Assembly (NCBI RefSeq): GCF_032681285.1
Contig: NZ_CP136336.1
Coordinates: 2,033,001-2,097,000 of the forward strand
DNA: 64,000 nucleotides
Reading direction: 5' to 3'
Source: Piscinibacter gummiphilus
GTDB taxonomy: Bacteria; Pseudomonadota; Gammaproteobacteria; Burkholderiales; Burkholderiaceae_C
The translations under genes and the position numbers were made by a program. The notes under the pieces are model-generated. The model was not told where the DNA came from, made no database searches, and was given only the letters and a program-made list of their open reading frames with translations. Below, one piece after another: positions 27,827 to 37,274 of the stretch (position 1 is the first letter of the stretch; each line of letters opens with the position of its first letter).

Positions 27827-28762
27827 ATGTCCACCGCCCTCTACACCCACGCCGACTGCCACGCCCATGACATGGGCCACGGCCACCCCGAGTGCCCGCA
27901 GCGGCTCGATGCGATCCACGACCATCTGATCGCCTGTGGGCTCGACGTGGCCCTGGAGCACCGAGACGCGCCCTTGGTCGACCTGCGCGATGTGGAGCTG
28001 GCGCACAGCGCGCATTACGTGTCGGAGCTGAAAGACCGGCTGGAGCAACTCGCGCTCACCGGCGAATCGCGCGCCTTCGACCCCGACACCGCCGCCAACG
28101 CCGGCACCTGGGCCGCCACGCAGCGCGCGGCCGGTGCGGCCGTGGCCGCCACCGATGCGGTGATCGACGGCGAGATCGACAACGCCTTCTGCGCCGTCCG
28201 CCCGCCCGGTCACCACGCCACGCGCGACGAGACCATGGGGTTTTGCTTCTTCAACAACGTGGCCATCGCCGCACGCCATGCGCTCGACGTGCGCGGCCTC
28301 AAGCGCGTGGCCATCGTCGACTTCGACGTGCACCACGGCAACGGCACCGAAGACATCGTGGCCGGTGACGACCGCATCCTGATGGTCAGCTTCTTCCAGC
28401 ACCCGCTGTACCCCTACAGCGGCGGCGTGCCCAAGGGCGAGAACATGATCAACCTGCCCATTCCGCCCTACACGCGCGGCATGGAGATCCGCGACATGAT
28501 CGAGGCGATGTGGATGCCCCGTCTCGAAGCCTTCCAGCCGCAGATGGTCTTCATCTCGGCCGGCTTCGACGCCCACCGCGAAGACGACCTCGGCCAGCTC
28601 GGGCTGGTGGAGGCCGACTACGAGTGGATCACGCGGCGCGTGAAAGACGTGGCCGACCGCCATGCGCAAGGCCGCATCGTCTCGTGCCTCGAAGGTGGCT
28701 ATGCGCTGAGCGCCCTGTCGCGCAGCGTGGCGACGCACCTGCGGGTGCTGGCCGACCTCTGA
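27827..28762 (+). CDS. Histone deacetylase family (AcuC/acetylpolyamine amidohydrolase-like) protein
   Basis: A 311-residue zinc hydrolase of the bacterial HDAC-like family that removes acyl groups from amines such as polyamines or lysine side chains. All key positions are present: catalytic His pair H129-H130 (PPGHHATRDETMGFCFFNN) and zinc ligands D167 and H169 (DFDVHHGNGTED) and D248 (SAGFDAHREDDLG). Length and order fit the class II-like bacterial group. ATG 27827 is 38 nt from the divergent moxR start. A terminator follows at 28779. The substrate cannot be assigned. Confidence 0.92.
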   Translation: MSTALYTHADCHAHDMGHGHPECPQRLDAIHDHLIACGLDVALEHRDAPLVDLRDVELAHSAHYVSELKDRLEQLALTGESRAFDPDTAANAGTWAATQRAAGAAVAATDAVIDGEIDNAFCAVRPPGHHATRDETMGFCFFNNVAIAARHALDVRGLKRVAIVDFDVHHGNGTEDIVAGDDRILMVSFFQHPLYPYSGGVPKGENMINLPIPPYTRGMEIRDMIEAMWMPRLEAFQPQMVFISAGFDAHREDDLGQLGLVEADYEWITRRVKDVADRHAQGRIVSCLEGGYALSALSRSVATHLRVLADL

Positions 28763-28778
28763 GCTCCTCTTTGCAAGG

Positions 28779-28815
28779 CGCAGGCCGGCGGCGCGTCGGC
28801 CTGCGGTGTTTGTTT
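28779..28815 (+). terminator. Terminator after the HDAC-like gene
   Basis: A 9-bp perfect stem (CGCAGGCCG 28779-28787 with CGGCCTGCG 28797-28805) with a 9-nt loop is followed by GTGTTTGTTT. It lies 17 nt after the stop and before the MscS gene. Confidence 0.65.
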
Positions 28816-28836
28816 GACAAACGATCAGAACAAGAC

Positions 28837-30126
28837 ATGAACGCCACCTACGACCTGCACGAGTTCCAGGACCTGCTGCGCAATCTCGGCACCCAGAGTG
28901 CGTTGACGGAGGCGGCGGTGCTGCTGGGTTGCCTCGGGGTGTCGTGGCTGCTGTGTGCGGCGTTGCGGCGCGTGCTGCACATCCAGGGGGCGGTGCTCTT
29001 CGGGCGCAGCGTGGTCGATGGCGTGCTGTTCCCGGTCTTCGCGCTGGTGCTGGCGCTGATCGCCAGGCAGTTGCTCGCCAGCGCGGTGACGGTGGCGGTG
29101 TTCAAGCTGGCGATTCCGATCCTCGTGTCGCTGGTGCTCATCCGCCTCACGGTGCGAGTTCTGTCGGCGGCCTTCCCGAACAGCCACTGGATGCGCGTCA
29201 TCGAGCGCACCGTCTCCTGGATCGCCTGGATCGCGGTCGTGCTGTGGGTCACCGGCGTGATGCCGGCGGTGCTGGAGCAGCTCGACGGCGTGCGCTGGAA
29301 GGTCGGCGGCGCACAGATCTCGCTGCGCAACCTGATCGAGGGCACGCTCACGGCCGGCGTGGTGATGGTGCTGGCGCTGTGGCTCTCGGCCGCCGTCGAA
29401 CGCAAGATCATCCGCGGCACCGGCGACGACCTCTCGATGCGCAAGATGGCGGCCAACGTGGTGCGCGCGGTGCTGCTCTTCGTCGGCCTGCTGTTCGCGA
29501 TGTCGGCGGTGGGCATCGATCTCACCGCGCTCAGTGTGCTTGGCGGTGCGGTGGGCGTGGGCTTGGGCTTCGGCCTTCAGAAGATCGCGGCCAACTACGT
29601 GAGCGGCTTCGTGATCCTGGCGGAACGGTCGCTTCGAATCGGCGACATGGTCAAGGTCGACAACTTCGAAGGCCGCATCACCGACATCCGCACCCGCTAC
29701 ACCGTGATCCGCGCGCTCAACGGCCGCGAAGCCATCGTGCCGAACGAGATGCTGATCACACAGCGCGTCGAGAACTCGTCGCTCGCCGACCCACGCGTGC
29801 TGATCACGAGCGTCGTGTCGGTGGCCTACGGCACCGACATCCGTGCGCTGCAACCCAAGCTGATCGACGCGATCAAGACGGTGCAGCGCGTGATCGCCGA
29901 CCCCGCCCCGGGGGTGCAGCTGTCGGCCTTCGGTGCCGATGGCATCGAGCTCACCTTGCAGTACTGGATCCGTGACCCCGAGAACGGGCAGGGTGCAGTG
30001 AAGTCGGAGGTGAACTTCGCCGTGCTGGCGGTGCTGGATGCCGAAGGCATCGAGATCCCGTTCCCGCAGCGGGTGGTGCACACCCGCGAAGTGCCCGCCG
30101 CAGCCCCCAACAAAAACGCCGGCTGA
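28837..30126 (+). CDS. Mechanosensitive channel, MscS family (extended N-terminus)
   Basis: A 429-residue inner-membrane channel. About five helices precede the MscS core. The pore helix is the Gly/Ala-rich LSVLGGAVGVGLGFGLQKIAANY (about residues 229-251), followed by the beta domain (GDMVKVDNFEGRITDIRTRYTVIR) and the C-terminal alpha/beta vestibule. It should open under membrane tension to release osmolytes on hypo-osmotic shock. ATG 28837 is the first Met after an intergenic terminator. Its last codons (NKNAG) are part of the bidirectional terminator stem at 30112-30138, with the stop codon forming the loop. Confidence 0.93.
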   Translation: MNATYDLHEFQDLLRNLGTQSALTEAAVLLGCLGVSWLLCAALRRVLHIQGAVLFGRSVVDGVLFPVFALVLALIARQLLASAVTVAVFKLAIPILVSLVLIRLTVRVLSAAFPNSHWMRVIERTVSWIAWIAVVLWVTGVMPAVLEQLDGVRWKVGGAQISLRNLIEGTLTAGVVMVLALWLSAAVERKIIRGTGDDLSMRKMAANVVRAVLLFVGLLFAMSAVGIDLTALSVLGGAVGVGLGFGLQKIAANYVSGFVILAERSLRIGDMVKVDNFEGRITDIRTRYTVIRALNGREAIVPNEMLITQRVENSSLADPRVLITSVVSVAYGTDIRALQPKLIDAIKTVQRVIADPAPGVQLSAFGADGIELTLQYWIRDPENGQGAVKSEVNFAVLAVLDAEGIEIPFPQRVVHTREVPAAAPNKNAG

Positions 30127-30138
30127 GCCGGCGTTTTT
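30112..30138. terminator. Bidirectional terminator between MscS and fumarase genes
   Basis: A 12-bp perfect stem (AAAAACGCCGGC 30112-30123 with GCCGGCGTTTTT 30127-30138) closes on a 3-nt loop TGA that is the MscS stop codon. It has a T5 tract in both directions and so serves the convergent fumarase gene too. Confidence 0.92.
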
Positions 30139-30147
30139 GTTGTTTCA

Positions 30148-31671
30148 TCAGGCCACGGCGACGGGGATCTTCCCGATCTTGGCCTGCCACTCCTTCGGCC
30201 CGGTGATGTGGGCCGAGGTGCCGCCGGCGTCGACCGCCACGGTGACCGGCATGTCCTTCACGTCGAACTCGTAGATGGCTTCCATGCCGAGGTCGGCGAA
30301 GCCCACCACCTTGGCCGCCTTGATGGCCTTGGCCACGAGGTAGGCCGCGCCGCCCACGGCCATCAGGTAGGCGCTCTTGTGCTTCTTGATGGCCTCGATG
30401 GCGACCGGGCCACGCTCGGCCTTGCCGACCATCGCGATCAGGCCGGTCTGCGCCAGCATCATCTCGGTGAAGCCGTCCATGCGCGTGGCGGTGGTGGGGC
30501 CGGCGGGGCCGACCACTTCATCGCGCACCGGGTCGACCGGGCCCACGTAGTAGATGACGCGGTTGGTGAAGTCGACCGGGAGCTTCTCGCCCTTGGCGAG
30601 CATGTCCTGGATTCGCTTGTGCGCGGCATCGCGGCCGGTCAGCATCTTGCCGTTGAGCAGCAGCGTGTCGCCGGGCTTCCAGCTGGCCACTTCGGCCGGG
30701 GTGAGCGTGTTGAGGTCGACACGCTTGCTCTTGTTGTAGTCGGGCGCCCAATTCACGTCGGGCCAGAGGTCTAGGCTCGGGGCTTCGAGGTAGGCGGGGC
30801 CCGAGCCGTCGAGCACGAAGTGTGCGTGGCGGGTGGCGGCGCAGTTTGGGATCATCGCGACCGGCTTGCTGGCCGCGTGCGTCGGGTAGGTCTTGATCTT
30901 CACGTCGAGCACCGTGGTCAGGCCGCCCAGGCCCTGCGCGCCGATGCCGAGCGCGTTGACCTTCTCGTAGAGCTCGATGCGCAGTTCTTCGAGCTTGTTG
31001 CTCGGGCCGCGCTCCAGCAGCTCGTACATGTCGATGTCTTCCATCAACACTTCCTTGGCGAGCAGCACCGCCTTCTCGGCGGTGCCGCCGACGCCGATGC
31101 CCAGCATGCCCGGCGGGCACCAGCCCGCACCCATGGTCGGCACGGTCTTGAGCACCCAGTCGACCAGGCTGTCGTTGGGGTTCATCATGACCATCTTCGA
31201 CTTGTTCTCGCTGCCACCGCCCTTGGCGGCCACGATCACGTCGACGGTGTTGCCCGGCACCACTTCCATGTGGATCACGGCGGGGGTGTTGTCCTTCGTG
31301 TTCTTGCGGGCGAAGAGCGGGTCGTCGAGCACGGACGCGCGCAGCACGTTGTCGGGGTTGAGGTAGCCCTTGCGCACGCCGTCGTTCACCGCATCGGCGA
31401 TCGAGCCCTTGAAGCCTTCCCAGCGCACGTCCATGCCGATCTTCAGGAACACGTTGACGATGCCGGTGTCTTGGCAGATCGGGCGGCGCCCCTCGGCGCA
31501 CATCTTCGAGTTGGTGAGGATCTGCGCAATGGCATCCTTGGCCGCAGGGCTCTGCTCGCGTTCGTATGCGCGCGCAAGGTGCTGGATATAGTCGGCCGGG
31601 TGGTAGTAGCTGATGTACTGCAGGGCTGCGGCGACGCTCTCGACGAGGTCTGCGTGGCGGATGGTGGTCAT
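30148..31671 (-). CDS. Class I (4Fe-4S) fumarate hydratase
   Basis: A 507-residue single-chain class I fumarase interconverting fumarate and L-malate in the TCA cycle. It has the N-terminal alpha domain and C-terminal beta domain of the FumA/FumB type. Three Cys suited to bind the 4Fe-4S cluster are in ICQDTG, GAGWCPPG and PNCAATRH. Other family blocks are GGGSENKS, GVGGTAEKA and the C-terminal GGTSAHITGPKEW. The length is normal. The cluster makes it oxygen- and iron-sensitive, so a class II FumC elsewhere in the genome is likely. It converges with the MscS gene on a shared terminator and is divergent from nhaA. Confidence 0.95.
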   Translation of the reverse strand: MTTIRHADLVESVAAALQYISYYHPADYIQHLARAYEREQSPAAKDAIAQILTNSKMCAEGRRPICQDTGIVNVFLKIGMDVRWEGFKGSIADAVNDGVRKGYLNPDNVLRASVLDDPLFARKNTKDNTPAVIHMEVVPGNTVDVIVAAKGGGSENKSKMVMMNPNDSLVDWVLKTVPTMGAGWCPPGMLGIGVGGTAEKAVLLAKEVLMEDIDMYELLERGPSNKLEELRIELYEKVNALGIGAQGLGGLTTVLDVKIKTYPTHAASKPVAMIPNCAATRHAHFVLDGSGPAYLEAPSLDLWPDVNWAPDYNKSKRVDLNTLTPAEVASWKPGDTLLLNGKMLTGRDAAHKRIQDMLAKGEKLPVDFTNRVIYYVGPVDPVRDEVVGPAGPTTATRMDGFTEMMLAQTGLIAMVGKAERGPVAIEAIKKHKSAYLMAVGGAAYLVAKAIKAAKVVGFADLGMEAIYEFDVKDMPVTVAVDAGGTSAHITGPKEWQAKIGKIPVAVA

Positions 31672-31721
31672 GGGGAGGCTCGCGTGGCGGGAGGCGCAGA
31701 TTTTATCGAAGGGGAACTGCG

Positions 31722-32960
31722 GTGATCACGGATGCGCTGAAGCGATTCTTCGCGGCTGAATCGGCGAGCGGCATCGTGCTGGCCGTCGCCACCGTGGCGG
31801 CACTGCTGCTGAGCAACTCGCCCTGGGGCATCGACTACGAGGCCTTCCGCCAATTGCCCGGCGAGGTGCGCATCGGCAATGACGCGCTGGTGCTCTCCAA
31901 GTCGCTGATCCTGTGGGTCAACGACCTGTGGATGGCGGTGTTCTTCCTGCTCGTCGGCCTGGAGATCAAGCGCGAGCTGATGGTCGGAGAGCTCTCGACC
32001 TTCCGCCAGGCGCTGCTGCCCCTCGGGGCGGCGATCGGCGGCATGGCGCTGCCGGCCGGCATCTACGCGGCGATCAACTGGCACGACCCGGTGGCGCTGC
32101 GCGGCTGGGCCATCCCGGCGGCCACCGACATCGCATTCGCGCTCGGCATCCTGCTGCTGCTGGGCTCGCGTGTGCCGGCCTCGCTGAAGGTGTTCCTCAC
32201 GGCCGTGGCCATCATCGACGACCTGGGCGCGATCGTCGTGATCGCGTTCTTCTACACCGCCAACCTGTCGTGGGCCATGTTGGCCTCGGCCGGCGTGGGC
32301 ATCGCCGTGCTGTTCGCGCTCAACCGTTCGGGCGTGAAGAGCGTGCTGCCCTATCTGGCCGTGGGCACGGTGATCTGGCTGTGCGTGCTCAAGTCGGGCG
32401 TGCACGCCACGCTGGCCGGCGTGGTGACGGCATTTGCGATTCCCTTGCGCACCGAGGACGACGAGGCCCACTCGCCACTCGAATCGCTGGAGCACGCCTT
32501 GCACCCGTGGGTGGCATTCGCCGTGCTGCCGATGTTCGCGTTTGCCAATGCCGGTGTGGTGCTGCAAGGTCTGTCGCCCGACACCCTGACGCAGACCGTG
32601 CCGCTCGGCATCGCTGCCGGCCTGGTGCTGGGCAAGGCGGTCGGTGTGTTCGGCGCTTCGTGGCTGCTGGCCGTCACCGGGGCCGCCGAGCTGCCGGACG
32701 GGGCCAACCGCTGGCAGTTCTTCGGCGTGTGCGTGCTGTGCGGCGTGGGCTTCACCATGAGCCTCTTCATCGGCGGGCTGGCCTTCGAGGGCCAGGACCC
32801 CGCCTACGAGACGCAGGTCAAGCTGGGGGTGCTGGGCGGCTCACTGGTCGCCGGCGTGCTGGGCACCTACATCCTCATGCGCGCCGAGCGGCGCGGCCCG
32901 GCGCGGCGCCGGCAGCAGCACCTGCGCGAATCGAGCTTCCACCCGTCGAAGCTTCAGTGA
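31722..32960 (+). CDS. nhaA: Na+/H+ antiporter NhaA
   Basis: A 412-residue inner-membrane antiporter that exchanges sodium for protons for pH and salt homeostasis. Eleven to twelve helices are seen. The paired aspartates of the transport site are in helix 5 (AIIDDLGAIVVIAFFY), and the inverted NTD is at PAATDIAFALGILLLLG. It uses a GTG start at 31722 with AAGGGG about 10 nt upstream; the N-terminus then reads ITDALKRFFAAESASG, matching the family's RFF..ASGG pattern. The C-terminal 25 residues are unusually basic (RAERRGPARRRQQH). It overlaps the convergent YqhA-like gene by 7 nt. Confidence 0.95.
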   Translation: MITDALKRFFAAESASGIVLAVATVAALLLSNSPWGIDYEAFRQLPGEVRIGNDALVLSKSLILWVNDLWMAVFFLLVGLEIKRELMVGELSTFRQALLPLGAAIGGMALPAGIYAAINWHDPVALRGWAIPAATDIAFALGILLLLGSRVPASLKVFLTAVAIIDDLGAIVVIAFFYTANLSWAMLASAGVGIAVLFALNRSGVKSVLPYLAVGTVIWLCVLKSGVHATLAGVVTAFAIPLRTEDDEAHSPLESLEHALHPWVAFAVLPMFAFANAGVVLQGLSPDTLTQTVPLGIAAGLVLGKAVGVFGASWLLAVTGAAELPDGANRWQFFGVCVLCGVGFTMSLFIGGLAFEGQDPAYETQVKLGVLGGSLVAGVLGTYILMRAERRGPARRRQQHLRESSFHPSKLQ

Positions 32961-33568
32961 TCGCGGCCCGGGGGCGCCGAGAGGATGCGATCGGTCCACG
33001 CAATCGCCAGCGCCGAGAACAGGAAGGTCACATGGATGACCGTCTGCGCGATCAGCACCCGGTCGCTCAAGGCCCCGGCGTTGATGAAGGTCTTGAGCAG
33101 GTGGATCGACGAGATGCCGATGATGGCGGTCGCAAGCTTCACCTTCAGCACCGACGCATTCACGTGGCTCAGCCACTCGGGCTGGTCGGGGTGGCCTTCG
33201 AGGTCCATGCGCGAGACGAAGGTCTCGTAGCCGCCCACGATCACCATGATCAGCAGGTTGGAGATCATCACCACGTCGATCAGGCCCAGCACCACCAGCA
33301 TGATGGTGGTTTCGGTGAGCTTGCCGCCGGCGGCGGCATCGCCGGTGATGCCCACCGAGGTGTAGATGGCCTGCAGCGCCGTCTTGTCGCCGACGGCGGC
33401 CTCGATCAAGTGGACGAGCTCGACCCAGAAGTGGAAGACGTAGACGCCTTGCGCGAGGATGAGTCCCAGATACAGCGGCAGCTGCAGCCATCGGCTGGCG
33501 AAGATCAACTGCGGCAGGGTGCGCAGGCGGCGGGAGACTTGGGCTTGAGCGGGCTTCTGGGCGGCCAT
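32954..33568 (-). CDS. YqhA / UPF0114 (TIGR00645) family membrane protein
   Basis: A 204-residue protein with four predicted membrane helices. The blocks LIFASRWLQLPLYLGLILAQ, MISNLLIMVIVGGYETFVSR and KVKLATAIIGISSIHLLKTFI are diagnostic of the YqhA/UPF0114 family, which is widespread in proteobacteria with no settled function. It shares 7 nt at its 3' end with nhaA on the opposite strand. It is divergent from acetyl-CoA synthetase. Confidence 0.9.
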   Translation of the reverse strand: MAAQKPAQAQVSRRLRTLPQLIFASRWLQLPLYLGLILAQGVYVFHFWVELVHLIEAAVGDKTALQAIYTSVGITGDAAAGGKLTETTIMLVVLGLIDVVMISNLLIMVIVGGYETFVSRMDLEGHPDQPEWLSHVNASVLKVKLATAIIGISSIHLLKTFINAGALSDRVLIAQTVIHVTFLFSALAIAWTDRILSAPPGRDH

Positions 33569-33646
33569 GGTGCTTGTTCTGGAGCGATTCAGGGATTGTC
33601 CGATTGCCGGGGATTCTAGTTGTCACACCATGACTGGACGCCCGTG

Positions 33647-33662
33647 CGGCACGGGCCTTGCC
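33647..33662 (+). promoter_or_regulatory. Candidate sigma-54 (-24/-12) promoter upstream of acs
   Basis: CGGCACGGGCCTTGCC fits the GG-N10-GC core and most of the TGGCACG-N4-TTGCA consensus. Start of transcription would be near 33674, about 63 nt before the acs ATG. It overlaps a 7-bp inverted repeat (GCCCGTG 33640-33646 with CACGGGC 33650-33656), so a structural explanation is possible. Sigma-54 control of an acetyl-CoA synthetase gene (acoE) is known in a related beta-proteobacterium. Confidence 0.4.
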
Positions 33663-33736
33663 CCGTCGAGTAAGCCCTTCGTAAGAGCGCCCCCCTATGG
33701 TGCTGCCTGCACACCATTCCAGGCCAGGAGACCGCC

Positions 33737-35701
33737 ATGACCGACACCACCAAGCTTTATCTGCCACCCGCCGCCCTCGCCGAGAAGGCACACGTGTCGG
33801 GCATGGCCGCATACGACAAGCTGTGCGCCGAGGCTGCGTCCGACTACGAGGGCTACTGGTCGCGCCTGGCACGCGAGTTCGTGAGCTGGAAGAAGCCCTT
33901 CACCCAGGCGCTCAACAGCAGCGAGGCCCCGTTCTTCAAGTGGTTCGAAGACGGCACGCTGAACGTCTCGTACAACTGCCTCGACAAGCAGGTCGAAGCC
34001 GGCCTCGGCGACAAGGTCGCAATCATCTTCGAGGCCGACGACGGCAAGGTCACGCGGGTGACCTACCGCGAGCTGCTCGCCAAGACCTGCCGCATGGCCA
34101 ATGTGCTGAAGGCCGAGGGCGTGAAGAAGGGCGACCGGGTCGTCATCTACATGCCGATGTCGGTGGAGGGCGTGGTCGCGATGCAGGCCTGCGCCCGCAT
34201 CGGCGCCACGCACTCGGTCGTGTTCGGCGGCTTCTCGGCGCAGAGCCTGCGCGACCGCATCGAAGATGCCGGCGCGGTGATGGTGATCACCGCCGACGAG
34301 CAGCAGCGTGGCGGCAAGTCGCTGCCGCTCAAGGCCATCGTCGACGAGGCGCTGGGCCTCGGCGGCTGCGACAGCATCAAGAGCGTGATCGTCTACCAGC
34401 GCACCGCCGGCAAGATCAACTGGACGGCGCGCGACAAGTGGATGCACGAACTCACCGCCGCGCAGGCCGAGACCTGTGAGCCCGAGTGGGTGGGCGCCGA
34501 GCATCCGCTCTTCCTGCTCTACACCTCCGGTTCGACCGGCAAGCCCAAGGGCGTGCAGCACAGCACCGGCGGCTATCTGCTGCACGCGGCACTCACGACG
34601 AAGTGGACCTTCGACCTCAAGCCCGACGACGTCTTCTGGTGCACCGCCGACATCGGCTGGGTCACCGGCCACACCTACATCGCCTATGGGCCGCTCGCGC
34701 TCGGCGGCACCGAGATCGTGTTCGAAGGCGTGCCGACCTTCCCCGATGCGGGCCGCTTCTGGAAGATGATCCAGGACCACAAGGTCACGATCTTCTACAC
34801 CGCGCCGACCGCGATCCGCTCGCTCATCAAGGCGGCCGAGTCGAACGAGGCCGTGCACCCGAAGAAGTACAACCTGTCGAGCCTGCGCATCCTCGGCTCG
34901 GTGGGCGAGCCCATCAACCCCGCCGCGTGGGAGTGGTACCACCAGCACGTGGGCGGCGGCCGCTGCCCCATCGTCGACACCTTCTGGCAGACCGAGACCG
35001 GCGGCCACGTGATCACGCCGCTGCCGGGTGCCACGCCGCTCGTGCCGGGCTCGTGCACGCTGCCGTTCCCGGGGATCATGGCCGCGGTGGTCGACGAGAC
35101 CGGGAAAGACGTGCCCAATGGCCAAGGCGGCATCCTCGTCATCAAGAAGCCGTGGCCGTCGATGATCCGCACCATATGGGGCGACGCGCCGCGCTTCAAG
35201 AAGAGCTACTACCCGGAAGACTTCAAGGGCCAGTACTACCTGGCCGGCGACGGCGCCATCCGCGACGAGAAGACCGGCTACTTCACCATCACCGGCCGCA
35301 TCGACGACGTGCTCAACGTCTCAGGTCACCGGATGGGCACGATGGAGATCGAATCGGCGCTGGTGTCATGCACCGACCTCGTGGCCGAAGCCGCGGTGGT
35401 GGGCCGCCCCGACGACACCACCGGCGAGGCGATCTGCGCCTTCGTCGTGCTCAAGCGCCCGCGCCCGACCGGCGACGAGGCCAAGGCGATCGCCAAGCAG
35501 CTGCGCGACTGGGTGGGCAAGGAGATCGGCCCGATCGCCAAGCCCAAGGACATCCGCTTCGGCGACAACCTGCCGAAGACGCGCAGCGGCAAGATCATGC
35601 GGCGCCTGTTGCGCTCGGTGGCGAAGGGCGAGGCGGTGACGCAGGACACCTCGACGCTCGAAAACCCCGCCATCCTCGAGCAGCTGGGCCAGGCGTACTG
35701 A
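33737..35701 (+). CDS. acs: Acetate-CoA ligase (acetyl-CoA synthetase)
   Basis: A 654-residue cytoplasmic enzyme making acetyl-CoA from acetate, ATP and CoA through acetyl-AMP. The full-length ACS N-terminal domain is followed by the P-loop motif A3 ([14 protein letters not shown]), the TETGG motif A5 (FWQTETGGH), [20 protein letters not shown] (A8) and the C-terminal catalytic lysine K619 in [11 protein letters not shown]. That lysine is the usual site of inhibitory acetylation. Length is that of Acs proper. ATG 33737 has CAGGAG 7 nt upstream. A sigma-54-like promoter lies 75-90 nt upstream. It converges with the phosphopantetheinyl transferase gene, leaving only 4 nt between stops. Confidence 0.96.
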   Translation: MTDTTKLYLPPAALAEKAHVSGMAAYDKLCAEAASDYEGYWSRLAREFVSWKKPFTQALNSSEAPFFKWFEDGTLNVSYNCLDKQVEAGLGDKVAIIFEADDGKVTRVTYRELLAKTCRMANVLKAEGVKKGDRVVIYMPMSVEGVVAMQACARIGATHSVVFGGFSAQSLRDRIEDAGAVMVITADEQQRGGKSLPLKAIVDEALGLGGCDSIKSVIVYQRTAGKINWTARDKWMHELTAAQAETCEPEWVGAEHPLFLLYTSGSTGKPKGVQHSTGGYLLHAALTTKWTFDLKPDDVFWCTADIGWVTGHTYIAYGPLALGGTEIVFEGVPTFPDAGRFWKMIQDHKVTIFYTAPTAIRSLIKAAESNEAVHPKKYNLSSLRILGSVGEPINPAAWEWYHQHVGGGRCPIVDTFWQTETGGHVITPLPGATPLVPGSCTLPFPGIMAAVVDETGKDVPNGQGGILVIKKPWPSMIRTIWGDAPRFKKSYYPEDFKGQYYLAGDGAIRDEKTGYFTITGRIDDVLNVSGHRMGTMEIESALVSCTDLVAEAAVVGRPDDTTGEAICAFVVLKRPRPTGDEAKAIAKQLRDWVGKEIGPIAKPKDIRFGDNLPKTRSGKIMRRLLRSVAKGEAVTQDTSTLENPAILEQLGQAY

Positions 35702-35705
35702 GCGC

Positions 35706-36479
35706 TCAGTTGCGACGCGAAGCGAGCAGGTCGATGGCCTGCTCGCCTTCCAGCGGCACGATGCGGCGGGCAGTGAGATCGAACTCGGGCTGCTCGCCGC
35801 GCTCCACGCACAGCGCCACCGGGTGCTCCGGTGTGGCCCAAAGGTGGCGCAGCGCCCAGCGCTCGGCGGGGTCCTGCAGCTCGGGCAGCGTCTCGAGCGA
35901 CACCGCGCCCGGCTCGCGCAGGTCGAACGCGAACTTGTGCAGCGGGATCGACAGGCCCATGCCGCGTGCCTTGATGTAGCTTTCCTTCAGCGTCCACAGC
36001 TCGAAGAAGCGGGCGGTGTGGTGTTCGGCCGGCAGGGCCCACAGGTGCTCGCATTCGCTGGGCGCGAAGAAGCGGTCGGCGACGTCGAGCAGCGCGCCGC
36101 GGGTGATGTTCTCGGTGTCGACACCGACGGCGCGCTGGCGCGTGACCGCCAGCACCACCAGGTCGCTCGTGTGCGTGAGGTTGAACGACAGGCTCTGTGC
36201 CTCGGGCTCCGGGTTCAGGATGACCGGCTGGCCGTAGGCCGTGGCATCGAAGCGCCAGTCGTGCGGCGCGATCGGCGCGTAGCGCGAGAGCACGCTGCGC
36301 ACGAGCGCGCGTGTCACGCGGTAGCGGGCGCGGTCTTGCTCGAAATAGAAGCGGTCGCCGCGGGCGCGCTCTTCTGGCGTCATCAGCGCGCGGTAGCGCT
36401 CGTGCAGCAGTTCGCGGCCCGCATCGGCGCAGAAGGCCAGCCAGAGGTGGACGTCGGATCGGTCGAGCGCGAGGGTCAT
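35706..36479 (-). CDS. 4'-phosphopantetheinyl transferase superfamily protein (Sfp type)
   Basis: A 257-residue enzyme that should move phosphopantetheine from CoA to a serine of carrier proteins. The two magnesium/CoA-binding motifs are present: GVDTEN (about residues 129-134) and FFELWTLKESYIKARG (about 172-187, the WxxKESxxK signature). The size is that of the two-lobed Sfp type used for secondary carrier proteins, not the small AcpS. The start at 36479 is preferred since upstream codons lack family similarity. It lies 7 nt after a metallophosphoesterase gene. A natural client within this window is the carrier domain of the protein at 44674. Confidence 0.9.
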   Translation of the reverse strand: MTLALDRSDVHLWLAFCADAGRELLHERYRALMTPEERARGDRFYFEQDRARYRVTRALVRSVLSRYAPIAPHDWRFDATAYGQPVILNPEPEAQSLSFNLTHTSDLVVLAVTRQRAVGVDTENITRGALLDVADRFFAPSECEHLWALPAEHHTARFFELWTLKESYIKARGMGLSIPLHKFAFDLREPGAVSLETLPELQDPAERWALRHLWATPEHPVALCVERGEQPEFDLTARRIVPLEGEQAIDLLASRRN

Positions 36480-36486
36480 CGTTCGG

Positions 36487-37248
36487 CTAACTCTCGTAGA
36501 CGCACACCAGCTCCTTGCGGGCGATGTGCGCTTCGTGCGGGTAGGCGAAGGCGTTGTTGACGAAGAGCGTGCCGTCGAGTTCCACACGCCGGTTCACGTG
36601 GCTGTGGCCGTAGACGTGCACCGCCGAGCCCAGCGCCTTCACCTGCTCGCCGAGCGCGGCACTGCCGAGCACCGGGTAGATGAAGCGCTTGTCGAGCGGG
36701 ATGCGCGCCGGCATCACGTCGATGCGCGGCAGGAAGTGCGAGTACGACACGATCACCTCGTCGGCCGACTGGCGCCGGTAGCGGTTCATCGCCATGAAGG
36801 CCTGGGCGGTGTGGTGCGACTCGAAGCCCTCCGGCCAGCGGCAGGCACGGAAGTCGACCCAGGCCATGCGCAGCTCTTCGCCGGGCTGGCCGAAGGAGCC
36901 GTCGTACCACCCGAGCAGCGGCACGATGCTGAGCGGGCCCTTGTGGAACACGTCCATGCTGCCGCCCGCGGCCCGCACCAGCTCGCGGATGCGCTCGAAC
37001 TTGCCGAAGGAGTCGAGGCCCGGGCCGTCGCGCCGGACCCAGAGGTCGTGGTTGCCCGGCACGAAGAGCACCTGGCGGAATCGCCGGGCGAGTGTCTCCA
37101 GGCAGTGCTGCAGCCGCTCTACGTGGTCGGACACATCGCCCGCGACGATCAGCACGTCGTTCTGGTAGTCGACGAGCGACAGCTCCTGCACCCAGCGTGC
37201 GTTGGGTTCGTAGTCGACGTGCAGATCGGAGATGGCAAAGACGCGCAT
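36487..37248 (-). CDS. Calcineurin-like metallophosphoesterase
   Basis: A 253-residue dinuclear metal phosphoesterase. All five signature blocks are seen in order: DLHVDY (residues 8-13), GDVSDH, GNHDLW, YSHF and GHSHVNRRV. No signal peptide, so cytoplasmic. The nucleotide or phosphodiester substrate cannot be told. It precedes the phosphopantetheinyl transferase gene by 7 nt on the same strand and is likely co-transcribed; a phosphodiesterase acting on the phosphopantetheine arm is an attractive but unsupported idea. Confidence 0.9.
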   Translation of the reverse strand: MRVFAISDLHVDYEPNARWVQELSLVDYQNDVLIVAGDVSDHVERLQHCLETLARRFRQVLFVPGNHDLWVRRDGPGLDSFGKFERIRELVRAAGGSMDVFHKGPLSIVPLLGWYDGSFGQPGEELRMAWVDFRACRWPEGFESHHTAQAFMAMNRYRRQSADEVIVSYSHFLPRIDVMPARIPLDKRFIYPVLGSAALGEQVKALGSAVHVYGHSHVNRRVELDGTLFVNNAFAYPHEAHIARKELVCVYES

Positions 37249-37274
37249 GGGCAGCAGTGTGTCGCCAAATGAAA

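Noticed and set aside
33737..35701. acs as part of an NRPS/PKS locus because it abuts the PPTase gene
   Set aside because: The genes are convergent, and acs has all hallmarks of the housekeeping acetate enzyme; closeness to the PPTase is positional only.
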